From positions 1-7,245 of the forward strand of contig CANHXF010000082.1 of the NCBI GenBank assembly GCA_947464515.1: a stretch of 7,245 nucleotides of DNA, in the 5' to 3' direction. The DNA comes from Flavobacteriales bacterium (GTDB lineage Bacteria > Bacteroidota > Bacteroidia > NS11-12g > UBA955). The position numbers and the translations under genes were made by a program. Shown piece by piece: positions 1 through 6,378 of this stretch (the first letter of the stretch is position 1; every line of letters starts with the position of its first letter). Under the pieces are notes generated by a model. The model saw only the letters and a list, made by a program, of their open reading frames with translations. It searched no databases and was not told the origin of the DNA.

Positions 1-2145
1 AATACATTGCGATTGGTGAATCAGATGAAGGGTTTAAGTAAGGATTTGGTTGCAAGCGGTGAGAACTTGAAATATCCCCAGTTATCGCCAAGCAACAACC
101 TATTCAACAATGAATTTCATGAAGCGGTTGGTGTGGCCGAAACTATCAAAAAACTTATCGCCGATGGTGAAACACCCAATGAAATCGCAGTATTGTTTCC
201 TCAGAACAAGCACGCCTTGGTTTTGGCCGATGCGTTTAACGCCGTTGAGGTTCCTTTTGTAATTCACAGACCGGTAAATATCCTCAATGAAACATTGATC
301 CAACATTTAATCAATTGGTTGGAATACTTGTCGCTAGAATTAGAAATGCCTAACAGCGGGGAACATTTAATTTACAAATTATTGGTCAGCCCGCTTTATG
401 ATATCAGCAGTTTTGAGGTGAATCAAATGTCGGTTAGCATCTATGCCGACCGATCAAGCAGCAGAAAAGACGGCAAAGAAAAATACACTTGGCGCGAGCA
501 CATTCAAAAAATCATCAAGTCGCCTACCCAGGGCGATATGTTCACAAATTCACCGTCTGAGGCATTAAAAGAACTTTGGAACAACATCGAAATCTGGATT
601 AAAGAAGCCAGTTGGCTTACTGTTCCGGAGTTGATTCGCGACATATACAGCAAAGGGGGTTACTTGGCCTATGCATTGAAGTCGCACGACCAGGAATGGA
701 CATTAGAAGTATTGCAAACGTTCATGGAATTCGCCATTAGAATGAGTGAGAAAACCCCATTCATGAAGCCCCACGAATTTATTGCGACGGTGAAAAAGAT
801 GATCAACAACGACATTACAGTTCCTTTAGAAAAGCGCATTGGAACTGCGGAAGGGGTCCAGTTCATTACAGCGCACAGCAGTAAGGGCTTAGAGTTTGAG
901 CATGTTTTTGTAGTCCGCGCCAATCAAACAGAATGGGAAAAAAGCGATACAGGGAGGATGCCATATCGAATCTTATCGTTGATTCACGGGAAAAGCATCC
1001 AACTAAAAAATGCGACGAGCGATGAGGAAAGCGGCGAAGAACGACGTAGGTTGTTTTATGTCGCCATTACCAGAGCAAAGAAAACCTTACATATCAGCTA
1101 CAATCAGAAACGGATTACGGCTACAAAGGTGAGCGATGCGATTGCCTCAACTTTTGTTTCTGAAGCATTGGAATCGGAGGCGGGCGAATGCACAACGATA
1201 CCTAGTGAACGATTAATTTTCACCAATCAGGCCATGTTATTGCGAACGTCGAAACCGAAGTTGAAATCCGACAAAATGGAGTGGATTGCAAGCAGAACGG
1301 CCAATTTCAAGTTCTCACCATCCACTTTATACAGCATTTTGGAGTGCGGCTTAAAATTCTATTTCACTAGAATCGTTCGGGTGCCCGATGCGCCCTCTCC
1401 GGCGGCGGCTTTTGGGACGGCGATGCACGGGGCGATGCACAAATGGGTAGATCGATGGACGAAGGATAGGGTATGGATGAGTGAATCGGACTTGAAGGTG
1501 CAATTCGACAAAGAGATGTACAAGGAGAGGCATGCTTTTAACGAGAAACAATTCAAACTGCGAATGCAACAAGGCCACGATGTACTTCCGGCATATTATG
1601 AGGCAAGGAAAGACGAATTCAAGCAATACAGTTTGGTTCAAACGGAGAAGATGATCAACGCGGTGATTGACGGGGTGAACATTTCGGGCTTTTTGGACAA
1701 GATGGTTTTTGATGGAAATCGGGTTACGGTGGTAGATTACAAAACAGGGAAGCCAGAAAATTCCGCGAAGAAGGCGGCCCCTCCGGGGCCGCGCAGCCAA
1801 GGAAAACTGCCGAACGCCTACTGGTTCCAATTGGGCATCTACCAACTCATGAGCAATTTACAGCCGGGAAAATCTTGGCAGTGCAATATGGCCCTCATTG
1901 ATTGTATCGAAAAGGATGAAAAGGGGGAATTCCCGCTCATTAAACTACACTACGATGACGATCAAAATAAATTGCTTCGCGAATGGATTGCAAAAGCCAA
2001 CCACCAACTACAAACCTTGGAATTCATGAATGGGTGCGGAAAAGCCGAATGCTATTGGTGCAATTTTGCAAAACAAACGGAACAGGTAATATTGATGCCG
2101 CGGGAAGCGGACCATGAGGAAGGAACCACATCAGAAACGGATTAA
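1..2145 (+). CDS. UvrD-like helicase / PD-(D/E)XK nuclease fusion with probable Fe-S cluster, 5' truncated by window edge
   Basis: C-terminal part of a RecB/AddB-type DNA helicase-nuclease that would unwind and resect DNA ends during repair. The frame is open to base 1 and the Walker A half lies outside the window, so the TTG at 7 is not the real start; residues below are counted from it. Seen: a helicase motif with THxSKGLE-like core (TAHSSKGLEFEHVFVV, 288-303); arginine-finger motif VI (RRLFYVAITRAKK, 347-359); then a RecB-like nuclease domain with FGTAMH (His474), GFLD (Asp564), VVDYKTGK (Asp577, Lys579) and QLGIYQ (Gln608). Cys447 (LECGLKFYF) before the nuclease core and Cys677, Cys682 and Cys685 near the end match the one-plus-three cysteine pattern of AddB-type [4Fe-4S] nucleases. 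A Pro/Gly/Ala-rich linker at 588-600 is encoded by a GC-rich hairpin. It could be AddB itself or a stand-alone Bacteroidota helicase-nuclease; the missing N-terminus prevents a choice. The stop overlaps the stop of convergent rnc. Confidence 0.93.
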   Translation, partial: NTLRLVNQMKGLSKDLVASGENLKYPQLSPSNNLFNNEFHEAVGVAETIKKLIADGETPNEIAVLFPQNKHALVLADAFNAVEVPFVIHRPVNILNETLIQHLINWLEYLSLELEMPNSGEHLIYKLLVSPLYDISSFEVNQMSVSIYADRSSSRKDGKEKYTWREHIQKIIKSPTQGDMFTNSPSEALKELWNNIEIWIKEASWLTVPELIRDIYSKGGYLAYALKSHDQEWTLEVLQTFMEFAIRMSEKTPFMKPHEFIATVKKMINNDITVPLEKRIGTAEGVQFITAHSSKGLEFEHVFVVRANQTEWEKSDTGRMPYRILSLIHGKSIQLKNATSDEESGEERRRLFYVAITRAKKTLHISYNQKRITATKVSDAIASTFVSEALESEAGECTTIPSERLIFTNQAMLLRTSKPKLKSDKMEWIASRTANFKFSPSTLYSILECGLKFYFTRIVRVPDAPSPAAAFGTAMHGAMHKWVDRWTKDRVWMSESDLKVQFDKEMYKERHAFNEKQFKLRMQQGHDVLPAYYEARKDEFKQYSLVQTEKMINAVIDGVNISGFLDKMVFDGNRVTVVDYKTGKPENSAKKAAPPGPRSQGKLPNAYWFQLGIYQLMSNLQPGKSWQCNMALIDCIEKDEKGEFPLIKLHYDDDQNKLLREWIAKANHQLQTLEFMNGCGKAECYWCNFAKQTEQVILMPREADHEEGTTSETD
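1774..1792. repeat. Perfect 8-bp GC-rich inverted repeat inside the nuclease domain
   Basis: Arms GCGGCCCC (1774-1781) and GGGGCCGC (1785-1792) are perfect reverse complements around a 3-base loop TCC. Every base of the arms is G or C, unlike the surrounding AT-richer coding sequence. It encodes part of the linker KKAAPPGPRSQGK between the catalytic DYK motif and the QLGIYQ helix. No T-run follows, so it is not an intrinsic terminator. Confidence 0.85.
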
Positions 2146-2858
2146 AGTCCCAATTTCCGACAGGCTTTTTCAGAGCACAACTCCTCAGCTTTCTTACGAC
2201 TGTGGTTTACTTCGGTGAACCATATTTCGTCGTCTATCACCAAACTCACAGAATGTAAATCATTCCGATTTTCAACCTGTGACTCACTGTCGAACCGCAA
2301 CACCTTATGATTTTGCTGAGCCCATTTCATCACCAATGCTTTGTGTGAAACGGCTGTGGCCATAAGTTTTTCCATATCCAAATACTGTCCCACCAAACGC
2401 TGACTGACAAACTCTCGAGCGGCCAAAAAACCTCTGTCCAGATAAATCGCACCGATAAGCGCCTCCAAGGCATTGCCCCCGATGGTTTTCATCGCAATTT
2501 TATTAGAATGAAGATCCCGTTTGATGTCCATAATCTCCACCAAACCGAGTTTACTCGCCAAATAACCCAACTGCTCCCGGTTTACAATTCGGGTGCGCAT
2601 TTCGGTTAGAAAGCCTTCGTTTTTATTGGGGAACTGCTTAAATAAAATTTCGGCGACAACGGCATCCAAGATTGCATCGCCAAGAAATTCTAGTCGTTCG
2701 TTGTTCTTTATTTGATCTACACTGCGGGGGTCCGACATAGAACTATGCCTCAGTGCCTCCTGATAGATGCGAAGTTTACCCGGTTTAATTCCCGTAACTC
2801 GGTAAATTTGATTGGAAAGTGGGTTGTTTCCGAGAAATTGTGATAGCAAACCCTTCAA
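2142..2858 (-). CDS. rnc: Ribonuclease III
   Basis: Endoribonuclease that cuts double-stranded RNA, chiefly in rRNA precursor maturation and turnover of structured mRNA; acts as a cytoplasmic homodimer. The 238-residue length is normal. The RNase III signature NERLEFLGDA is at 53-62, giving Glu54 and Asp61 (E. coli Glu38 and Asp45). The second metal site reads GGNALEALIGAIYLD, giving Asn129 and Glu132 where E. coli has Asp114 and Glu117. A dsRNA-binding domain fills about 171-238 but is divergent: the usual GPxH loop reads NDLH, and the glycine-rich stretch before the final helix reads EVNHSRKKAEE. The start is a TTG ten bases after the fabF stop. An in-frame TGA lies just upstream inside fabF and the first ATG is codon 41, after conserved sequence; a second TTG at codon 4 (2849) is possible. 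Last gene of acpP-fabF-rnc. Confidence 0.97.
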   Translation of the reverse strand: MKGLLSQFLGNNPLSNQIYRVTGIKPGKLRIYQEALRHSSMSDPRSVDQIKNNERLEFLGDAILDAVVAEILFKQFPNKNEGFLTEMRTRIVNREQLGYLASKLGLVEIMDIKRDLHSNKIAMKTIGGNALEALIGAIYLDRGFLAAREFVSQRLVGQYLDMEKLMATAVSHKALVMKWAQQNHKVLRFDSESQVENRNDLHSVSLVIDDEIWFTEVNHSRKKAEELCSEKACRKLGL

Positions 2859-2868
2859 TGTGTAAGGA

Positions 2869-4122
2869 TTAGTCCTCGAATTTTTTGAAAATCACAGATC
2901 CATTGTGTCCGCCAAATCCAAAAGTGTTACTCAAAGCGGCTCTAACTGTCCGTTTCTGAGCGACATTGAACGTAAAATTCAAATTGGGATCGAATTCTGG
3001 GTCATCGGTAAAGTGATTGATCGTTGGAGGAATAATATCTTCACTTACAGCGAGGATACAAGCCAATGATTCGATGGCACCTGCACCACCCAACAAATGA
3101 CCTGTCATACTCTTAGTGCTACTGATGTTAAGATTGTATGCATTTTCTCCAAAAACCGAAAGGATAGCCTTACTCTCTGCGATATCACCTAGTGGGGTAC
3201 TTGTACCATGCACGTTGATGTAATCGATGTCTGAAGGCACCATACCGGCATCTTCCAAGGCCACTTTCATCACATTGCATGCGCCCAAACCTTCGGGGTG
3301 AGGAGCGGTCAAGTGATATGCATCCGCGGTCATTCCACCGCCAACAATTTCCGCATAAATTTTTGCTCCACGGGCTTTGGCGTGTTCATAATCCTCTAGA
3401 ATTATGGCCGCAGCACCTTCTCCCATGACAAAACCATCCCGATTGTTATCAAACGGACGACTGGCGGTCATGAAATCGTCATTTCTTTCACTCAACGCTT
3501 TCATGTTCGTAAAACCTCCAACTGAAGGTTCATTCACACTGGCTTCCGAACCACCGGAAACGATGGCATCGGCTTTACCCAAACGAATGAGATTAAAGGC
3601 ATCAATCAACGCGTGGGTTGAAGATGCACAAGCAGAGACCGTACAATAATTGGGGCCTCTGAATCCATGTTTGATGCTGATAAAACCTGGGGCGATATCA
3701 ACAATCATTTTAGGAATAAAAAAGGGCGAGAAACGCGGAGTCCCGTCGCCCCTTGCATAGTCTACAATTTCAGCGAAGAACGTGGATAGACCGCCGATTC
3801 CGGCGCCCCAAACCACACCAATGCGATCCGGATTATACGTTTGCTGCAATAAGCCACTGTGATGAATCGCCTCGTCGGCGGCCACCATGGCATACTGGGT
3901 AAAAGGATCCATTTTTCTTGCCTCCTTGCGATCGAAAAAATCTTCTGTATTGAAGTTTTTTACCTCACAGGCAAATTTCACCTTGAACTTTTCAGTATTG
4001 AAGCGGGTAATTAACCCAGCTCCACTGACACCCGTGCGCAAGCCATGGAAGAACGAATTGACATCATTCCCCAACGGCGTAATGGCACCAAGGCCAGTAA
4101 CGACAACTCTCCGGAGTTGCAT
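2869..4122 (-). CDS. fabF: 3-oxoacyl-[acyl-carrier-protein] synthase II (KAS II)
   Basis: Decarboxylative condensation of malonyl-ACP with acyl-ACP, the chain-elongating step of type II fatty-acid synthesis. The 417-residue length is full for the family. Thiolase-fold catalytic residues are all present: nucleophile Cys165 in TVSACASS, His305 in VHGTSTPLGD and His342 in KSMTGHLLGGAGA. Lys337 and Glu351 match the supporting Lys335 and Glu349 of E. coli FabF, and the glycine-rich FGFGGHN loop that gates the pocket is at 401-407. The start ATG lies three bases after the acpP stop with no Shine-Dalgarno sequence, as is common in Bacteroidota. The partner acyl carrier protein is encoded immediately upstream, so synthase and carrier should be co-transcribed. 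A FabB assignment is less likely given the position beside acpP and the FabF-like start (RRVVVTGLGAITPLG). Confidence 0.98.
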   Translation of the reverse strand: MQLRRVVVTGLGAITPLGNDVNSFFHGLRTGVSGAGLITRFNTEKFKVKFACEVKNFNTEDFFDRKEARKMDPFTQYAMVAADEAIHHSGLLQQTYNPDRIGVVWGAGIGGLSTFFAEIVDYARGDGTPRFSPFFIPKMIVDIAPGFISIKHGFRGPNYCTVSACASSTHALIDAFNLIRLGKADAIVSGGSEASVNEPSVGGFTNMKALSERNDDFMTASRPFDNNRDGFVMGEGAAAIILEDYEHAKARGAKIYAEIVGGGMTADAYHLTAPHPEGLGACNVMKVALEDAGMVPSDIDYINVHGTSTPLGDIAESKAILSVFGENAYNLNISSTKSMTGHLLGGAGAIESLACILAVSEDIIPPTINHFTDDPEFDPNLNFTFNVAQKRTVRAALSNTFGFGGHNGSVIFKKFED

Positions 4123-4125
4123 AGA

Positions 4126-4362
4126 TTATTTCTTGTTTTCTTCGATGTAACGAATGGCTTCGCCTACCGTCTGAATTTTCTCAGCCTGATCGTCTGGGAT
4201 GCTGATGTCGAACTCTTTTTCAAATTCCATAATCAACTCTACGGTGTCTAATGAATCGGCACCCAAGTCGTTGGTGAAGCTAGCATCAGTTACTACTTCA
4301 CTTTCCTCAACGCTGAGCTTATCAACGATAATGGCTTTTACTTTTTCTGCAATTTCTGACAT
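4126..4362 (-). CDS. acpP: Acyl carrier protein
   Basis: Small acidic carrier (78 residues) that holds growing acyl chains as thioesters on a 4'-phosphopantetheine arm. The attachment site is Ser37 in the DSL motif (GADSLDTVEL), followed by the recognition helix rich in Glu and Asp (MEFEKEFDISIPDDQAEKI). The start is the ATG of MSEIAEKVKAII, which matches the usual ACP N-terminus. An in-frame upstream extension is open to 4461 but gives a 33-residue tail with no ACP resemblance and runs through the probable promoter, so it is rejected. First gene of acpP-fabF-rnc. The leader is short (about 20 bases) and A/T-rich without Shine-Dalgarno. Confidence 0.98.
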   Translation of the reverse strand: MSEIAEKVKAIIVDKLSVEESEVVTDASFTNDLGADSLDTVELIMEFEKEFDISIPDDQAEKIQTVGEAIRYIEENKK

Positions 4363-4386
4363 GATCTTATTTTTTGATTTGAGTTG

Positions 4387-4415
4387 CAAAGAAACATTTT
4401 TTTCGTGACATACAA
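4387..4415 (-). promoter_or_regulatory. Probable Bacteroidota-type promoter for acpP-fabF-rnc
   Basis: Read on the minus strand, a TTG (-33 element, 4415-4413) is followed by 18 bases and then TTTCTTTG (4394-4387), one mismatch from the Bacteroidota -7 consensus TAnnTTTG and within its usual 17-23 base spacing. Transcription would begin a few bases downstream, leaving a leader of about 20 bases before the acpP ATG. The call rests only on consensus and position. Confidence 0.6.
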
Positions 4416-4424
4416 CATTAAAAT

Positions 4425-4432
4425 TATTTTTG
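4425..4432 (+). promoter_or_regulatory. Probable -7 element for the IPExxxVDY-type gene and pyk
   Basis: TATTTTTG matches TAnnTTTG exactly. A weak -33 candidate, GTG at 4405-4407, lies 17 bases upstream. The element overlaps the most upstream possible TTG start (4430), so if it is used the protein must begin further in, at TTG 4442 or TTG 4472. It lies back to back with the acpP promoter, separated by a few bases. Confidence 0.45.
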
Positions 4433-4882
4433 TGGCACACTTTGTCAGCAAAACGCATCAAATCGACCCAGTTGGGGGCAGAAATCGAACTCGATATCTT
4501 CGCCGTCCACGCCCAAATACCGCCACATTACATGGCTTGGTGTCTAGATGACACTTTTTCTTCAAAATTTCAACGACAAGACGATACCTTTTCAGTATTT
4601 TTGTCGAAGATTACAGAATCAAAGCATGTAGAATACTACTTTGAAGGCAGTGAATCCGTCTGTGAAATGTGGCTAGTGGAGAATAAAGGTAGCGGCGGAG
4701 TGCTTTATAGTGGTAAACCTACACCTGATTATTGGTTGCTTTTGCGTGCAGCAGATGAATTGGGGGGCACAGATGATTGGATTAACGGACTAAAAACGAT
4801 ACAATCCATACAAATGAGCTACATCTTCCCAATTGAGAAACATGCAAAACTGACGTGGTTAAGGGCTTTGAGTCATCTGTGA
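4430..4882 (+). CDS. Divergent IPExxxVDY family protein (function unknown)
   Basis: Small soluble protein, up to 150 residues, with no signal peptide or membrane segment. I assign it to the Bacteroidota IPExxxVDY family from length, position before pyk near acpP-fabF-rnc, and overall pattern: a short basic start, an LDIFAVHA-like strand, HYMAWCLDD in place of the family's DYRLAWxLN, a YYF stretch, then a hydrophobic WLVENK strand and KPTPDYWLLLRA. The name-giving motif is eroded: positions 93-101 read YSGKPTPDY, keeping only the final Asp-Tyr. No ATG exists before codon 35. Candidate starts are TTG at 4430, 4442 and 4472. The one at 4442 (TTG-TCA-GCA-AAA) best fits both a family-like N-terminus and a probable promoter at 4425-4432, but would leave an almost leaderless transcript. 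It lies 15 bases upstream of pyk, probably the same transcript. The molecular role of the family is not known to me. Confidence 0.75.
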   Translation: MWHTLSAKRIKSTQLGAEIELDIFAVHAQIPPHYMAWCLDDTFSSKFQRQDDTFSVFLSKITESKHVEYYFEGSESVCEMWLVENKGSGGVLYSGKPTPDYWLLLRAADELGGTDDWINGLKTIQSIQMSYIFPIEKHAKLTWLRALSHL

Positions 4883-4897
4883 TCGAAAAAAAGCACA

Positions 4898-6328
4898 ATG
4901 TATCAAGGTAAATTTAACAAAACAAAAATTGTCGCCACCATCGGACCTGCAACCAGCAGCGTTGAAATGTTGGAAAAAATCATTCTCGCCGGTGTTGATG
5001 TCTGTCGTCTCAACTTCTCCCATGGCACCTACGAGCAACATCAAGAAGTCATCAATAACATACGAACTGTCAATGAAAAATTGGGTTCAAATATTGCCTT
5101 ATTGCAAGATCTACAGGGGCCAAAATTGCGTATTGGCAAGGTGGATGGAGAAATTCATTTAGTAGAAGATCAATTTATTCTAGTAACTACCGAGGAGCAA
5201 ATCTCCACATCAGAGATTCTTTTTGTGAGTTATAAGCGCTTGGTAAAAGATTGCAAAACGGGTGAGAGAATTTTATTGAACGACGGCAAGGTCTCCCTTG
5301 AGTTTGTTGAGAAGATCAATGACACAACATTGAAAGCCAAGGTGATAGCGGGTGGCCCATTGTCATCGAACAAAGGCTTTAATTTGCCCGATTCCAACCT
5401 CACTGTCCCCTCCTTAACCAAAAAGGATTTGGCCGATTTGGAGTATGGTTTGTCGCAAGAAATGGATTGGGTGGCCTTGAGTTTTGTGAGATCCGCCGAT
5501 GACATCATCGAACTAAAACGGTTAATTGCTTTAAAAGGCACGCACACCAAGGTGATTGCAAAAATCGAAAAGCCCGAAGCGGTAGCGAACATCGACGAGA
5601 TAATCAAAGTATCTGATGGCATTATGGTTGCGCGAGGTGATTTGGGCGTGGAAGTTCCTATGCAGCGCGTTCCGTTGATACAAAAAAAGATCGTTGAAAA
5701 GTGTTTGGCCGCGGCGAAACCTTGTATCATCGCTACGCAGATGATGGAATCGATGATTGTAGATAGTATGCCTACCCGTGCGGAAATCAACGATGTCGCC
5801 AATGCCGTACTCGATGGCGCTGACGCCTTAATGTTATCGGCTGAAACCAGTGTTGGCAAGCACCCTCTTCGCGTGATCGAAATCATGAGTAGCATCATTA
5901 CTGATGTTGAAAGCGACCGCAGAACCTACTACAAAGGGGTAAAACCCACCAACGACTCCCCCACTTTTGCAAGTGATGAGATTTGTTTTACGGCGGTTAG
6001 AATGAGCGACCACTTGCATGCTTCGGCGATTGTTGCGATGACAAAATCTGGCTTTACCGGTTTTCGCGTGGCCAGTTATCGTCCGGAAGCAAACGTTTAT
6101 ATTTTCACTGATAACAAGCGATTGCTTGCAACTTTGAACTTGGTTTGGGGTGTACGAGGGTTTTTCTACGATAAATTTGTGAGTACCGACGATACGTTTC
6201 AGGACGTGGTTGACATTTTAAAAGAAGAGAACCAGGTGCAATCAGGTCAGTATGTAATCAATTGCGCAAGCATGCCTATTCATAAAAAACAGCGTACCAA
6301 TACGATCAAAGTAACTTTGGTTGATTAA
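4898..6328 (+). CDS. pyk: Pyruvate kinase
   Basis: Transfers phosphate from phosphoenolpyruvate to ADP, giving pyruvate and ATP, the last step of glycolysis; a cytoplasmic tetramer in the family. The 476-residue length is full. In order: TKIVATIGPAT start of the barrel; NFSHG at 39-43 with the substrate-binding Arg37/Asn39 region; the mobile B domain from about 72 to 170; IAKIEKPEAV with catalytic Lys222 and metal ligand Glu224; MVARGDLGVE with metal ligand Asp248; ATQMMESM with Thr280; the signature PTRAEINDVANAVLDGADA near 292-310; and a C-terminal domain from about 340 where allosteric effectors bind in relatives. At the position that decides K+ dependence the motif is DLQGPKLRIG, with Lys76 in place of the Glu of K+-dependent enzymes (TKGPE). 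The start ATG has an A-rich leader (GAAAAAAAGCACA) and no Shine-Dalgarno. Probably co-transcribed with the gene 15 bases upstream. Confidence 0.98.
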   Translation: MYQGKFNKTKIVATIGPATSSVEMLEKIILAGVDVCRLNFSHGTYEQHQEVINNIRTVNEKLGSNIALLQDLQGPKLRIGKVDGEIHLVEDQFILVTTEEQISTSEILFVSYKRLVKDCKTGERILLNDGKVSLEFVEKINDTTLKAKVIAGGPLSSNKGFNLPDSNLTVPSLTKKDLADLEYGLSQEMDWVALSFVRSADDIIELKRLIALKGTHTKVIAKIEKPEAVANIDEIIKVSDGIMVARGDLGVEVPMQRVPLIQKKIVEKCLAAAKPCIIATQMMESMIVDSMPTRAEINDVANAVLDGADALMLSAETSVGKHPLRVIEIMSSIITDVESDRRTYYKGVKPTNDSPTFASDEICFTAVRMSDHLHASAIVAMTKSGFTGFRVASYRPEANVYIFTDNKRLLATLNLVWGVRGFFYDKFVSTDDTFQDVVDILKEENQVQSGQYVINCASMPIHKKQRTNTIKVTLVD

Positions 6329-6350
6329 CCTAGGGATATTGGTTCCCGTG

Positions 6351-6358
6351 TATATTTG
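6351..6358 (+). promoter_or_regulatory. Probable -7 element for the DUF2480 gene
   Basis: TATATTTG matches TAnnTTTG exactly and lies 20 bases before the ATG at 6379, in the 50-base gap after pyk. No good -33 TTG sits at the usual distance: the nearest are 6339-6341 (9 bases away) and 6321-6323 (27 bases away). The gene may therefore have its own start or be read through from pyk; I see no terminator between them. Confidence 0.45.
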
Positions 6359-6378
6359 TATCAACAACCCCCGTTAAA

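Noticed and set aside
1774..1792. GC-rich hairpin as an intrinsic terminator
   Set aside because: No T-run follows on either strand and it is inside a conserved coding frame.
1351..1845. 164-codon open frame on the minus strand opposite the nuclease domain
   Set aside because: Antisense to clear PD-(D/E)XK motifs; the product is Arg/Pro/His-rich and featureless.
4363..4461. In-frame N-terminal extension of acpP to 111 residues
   Set aside because: The extra 33 residues do not resemble any ACP, the internal ATG at 4362 gives the canonical start MSEIAEKV, and the extension covers a probable promoter.
5230..5898. 222-codon open frame on the minus strand opposite pyk
   Set aside because: It lies wholly inside a textbook pyruvate kinase and its product is low-complexity Ser/Ile/Thr-rich with no recognisable domain; a shadow of codon use on the other strand.
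6333..6347. Small hairpin GGGA...TCCC after pyk as a terminator
   Set aside because: Only four paired bases with a seven-base loop and no T-run.
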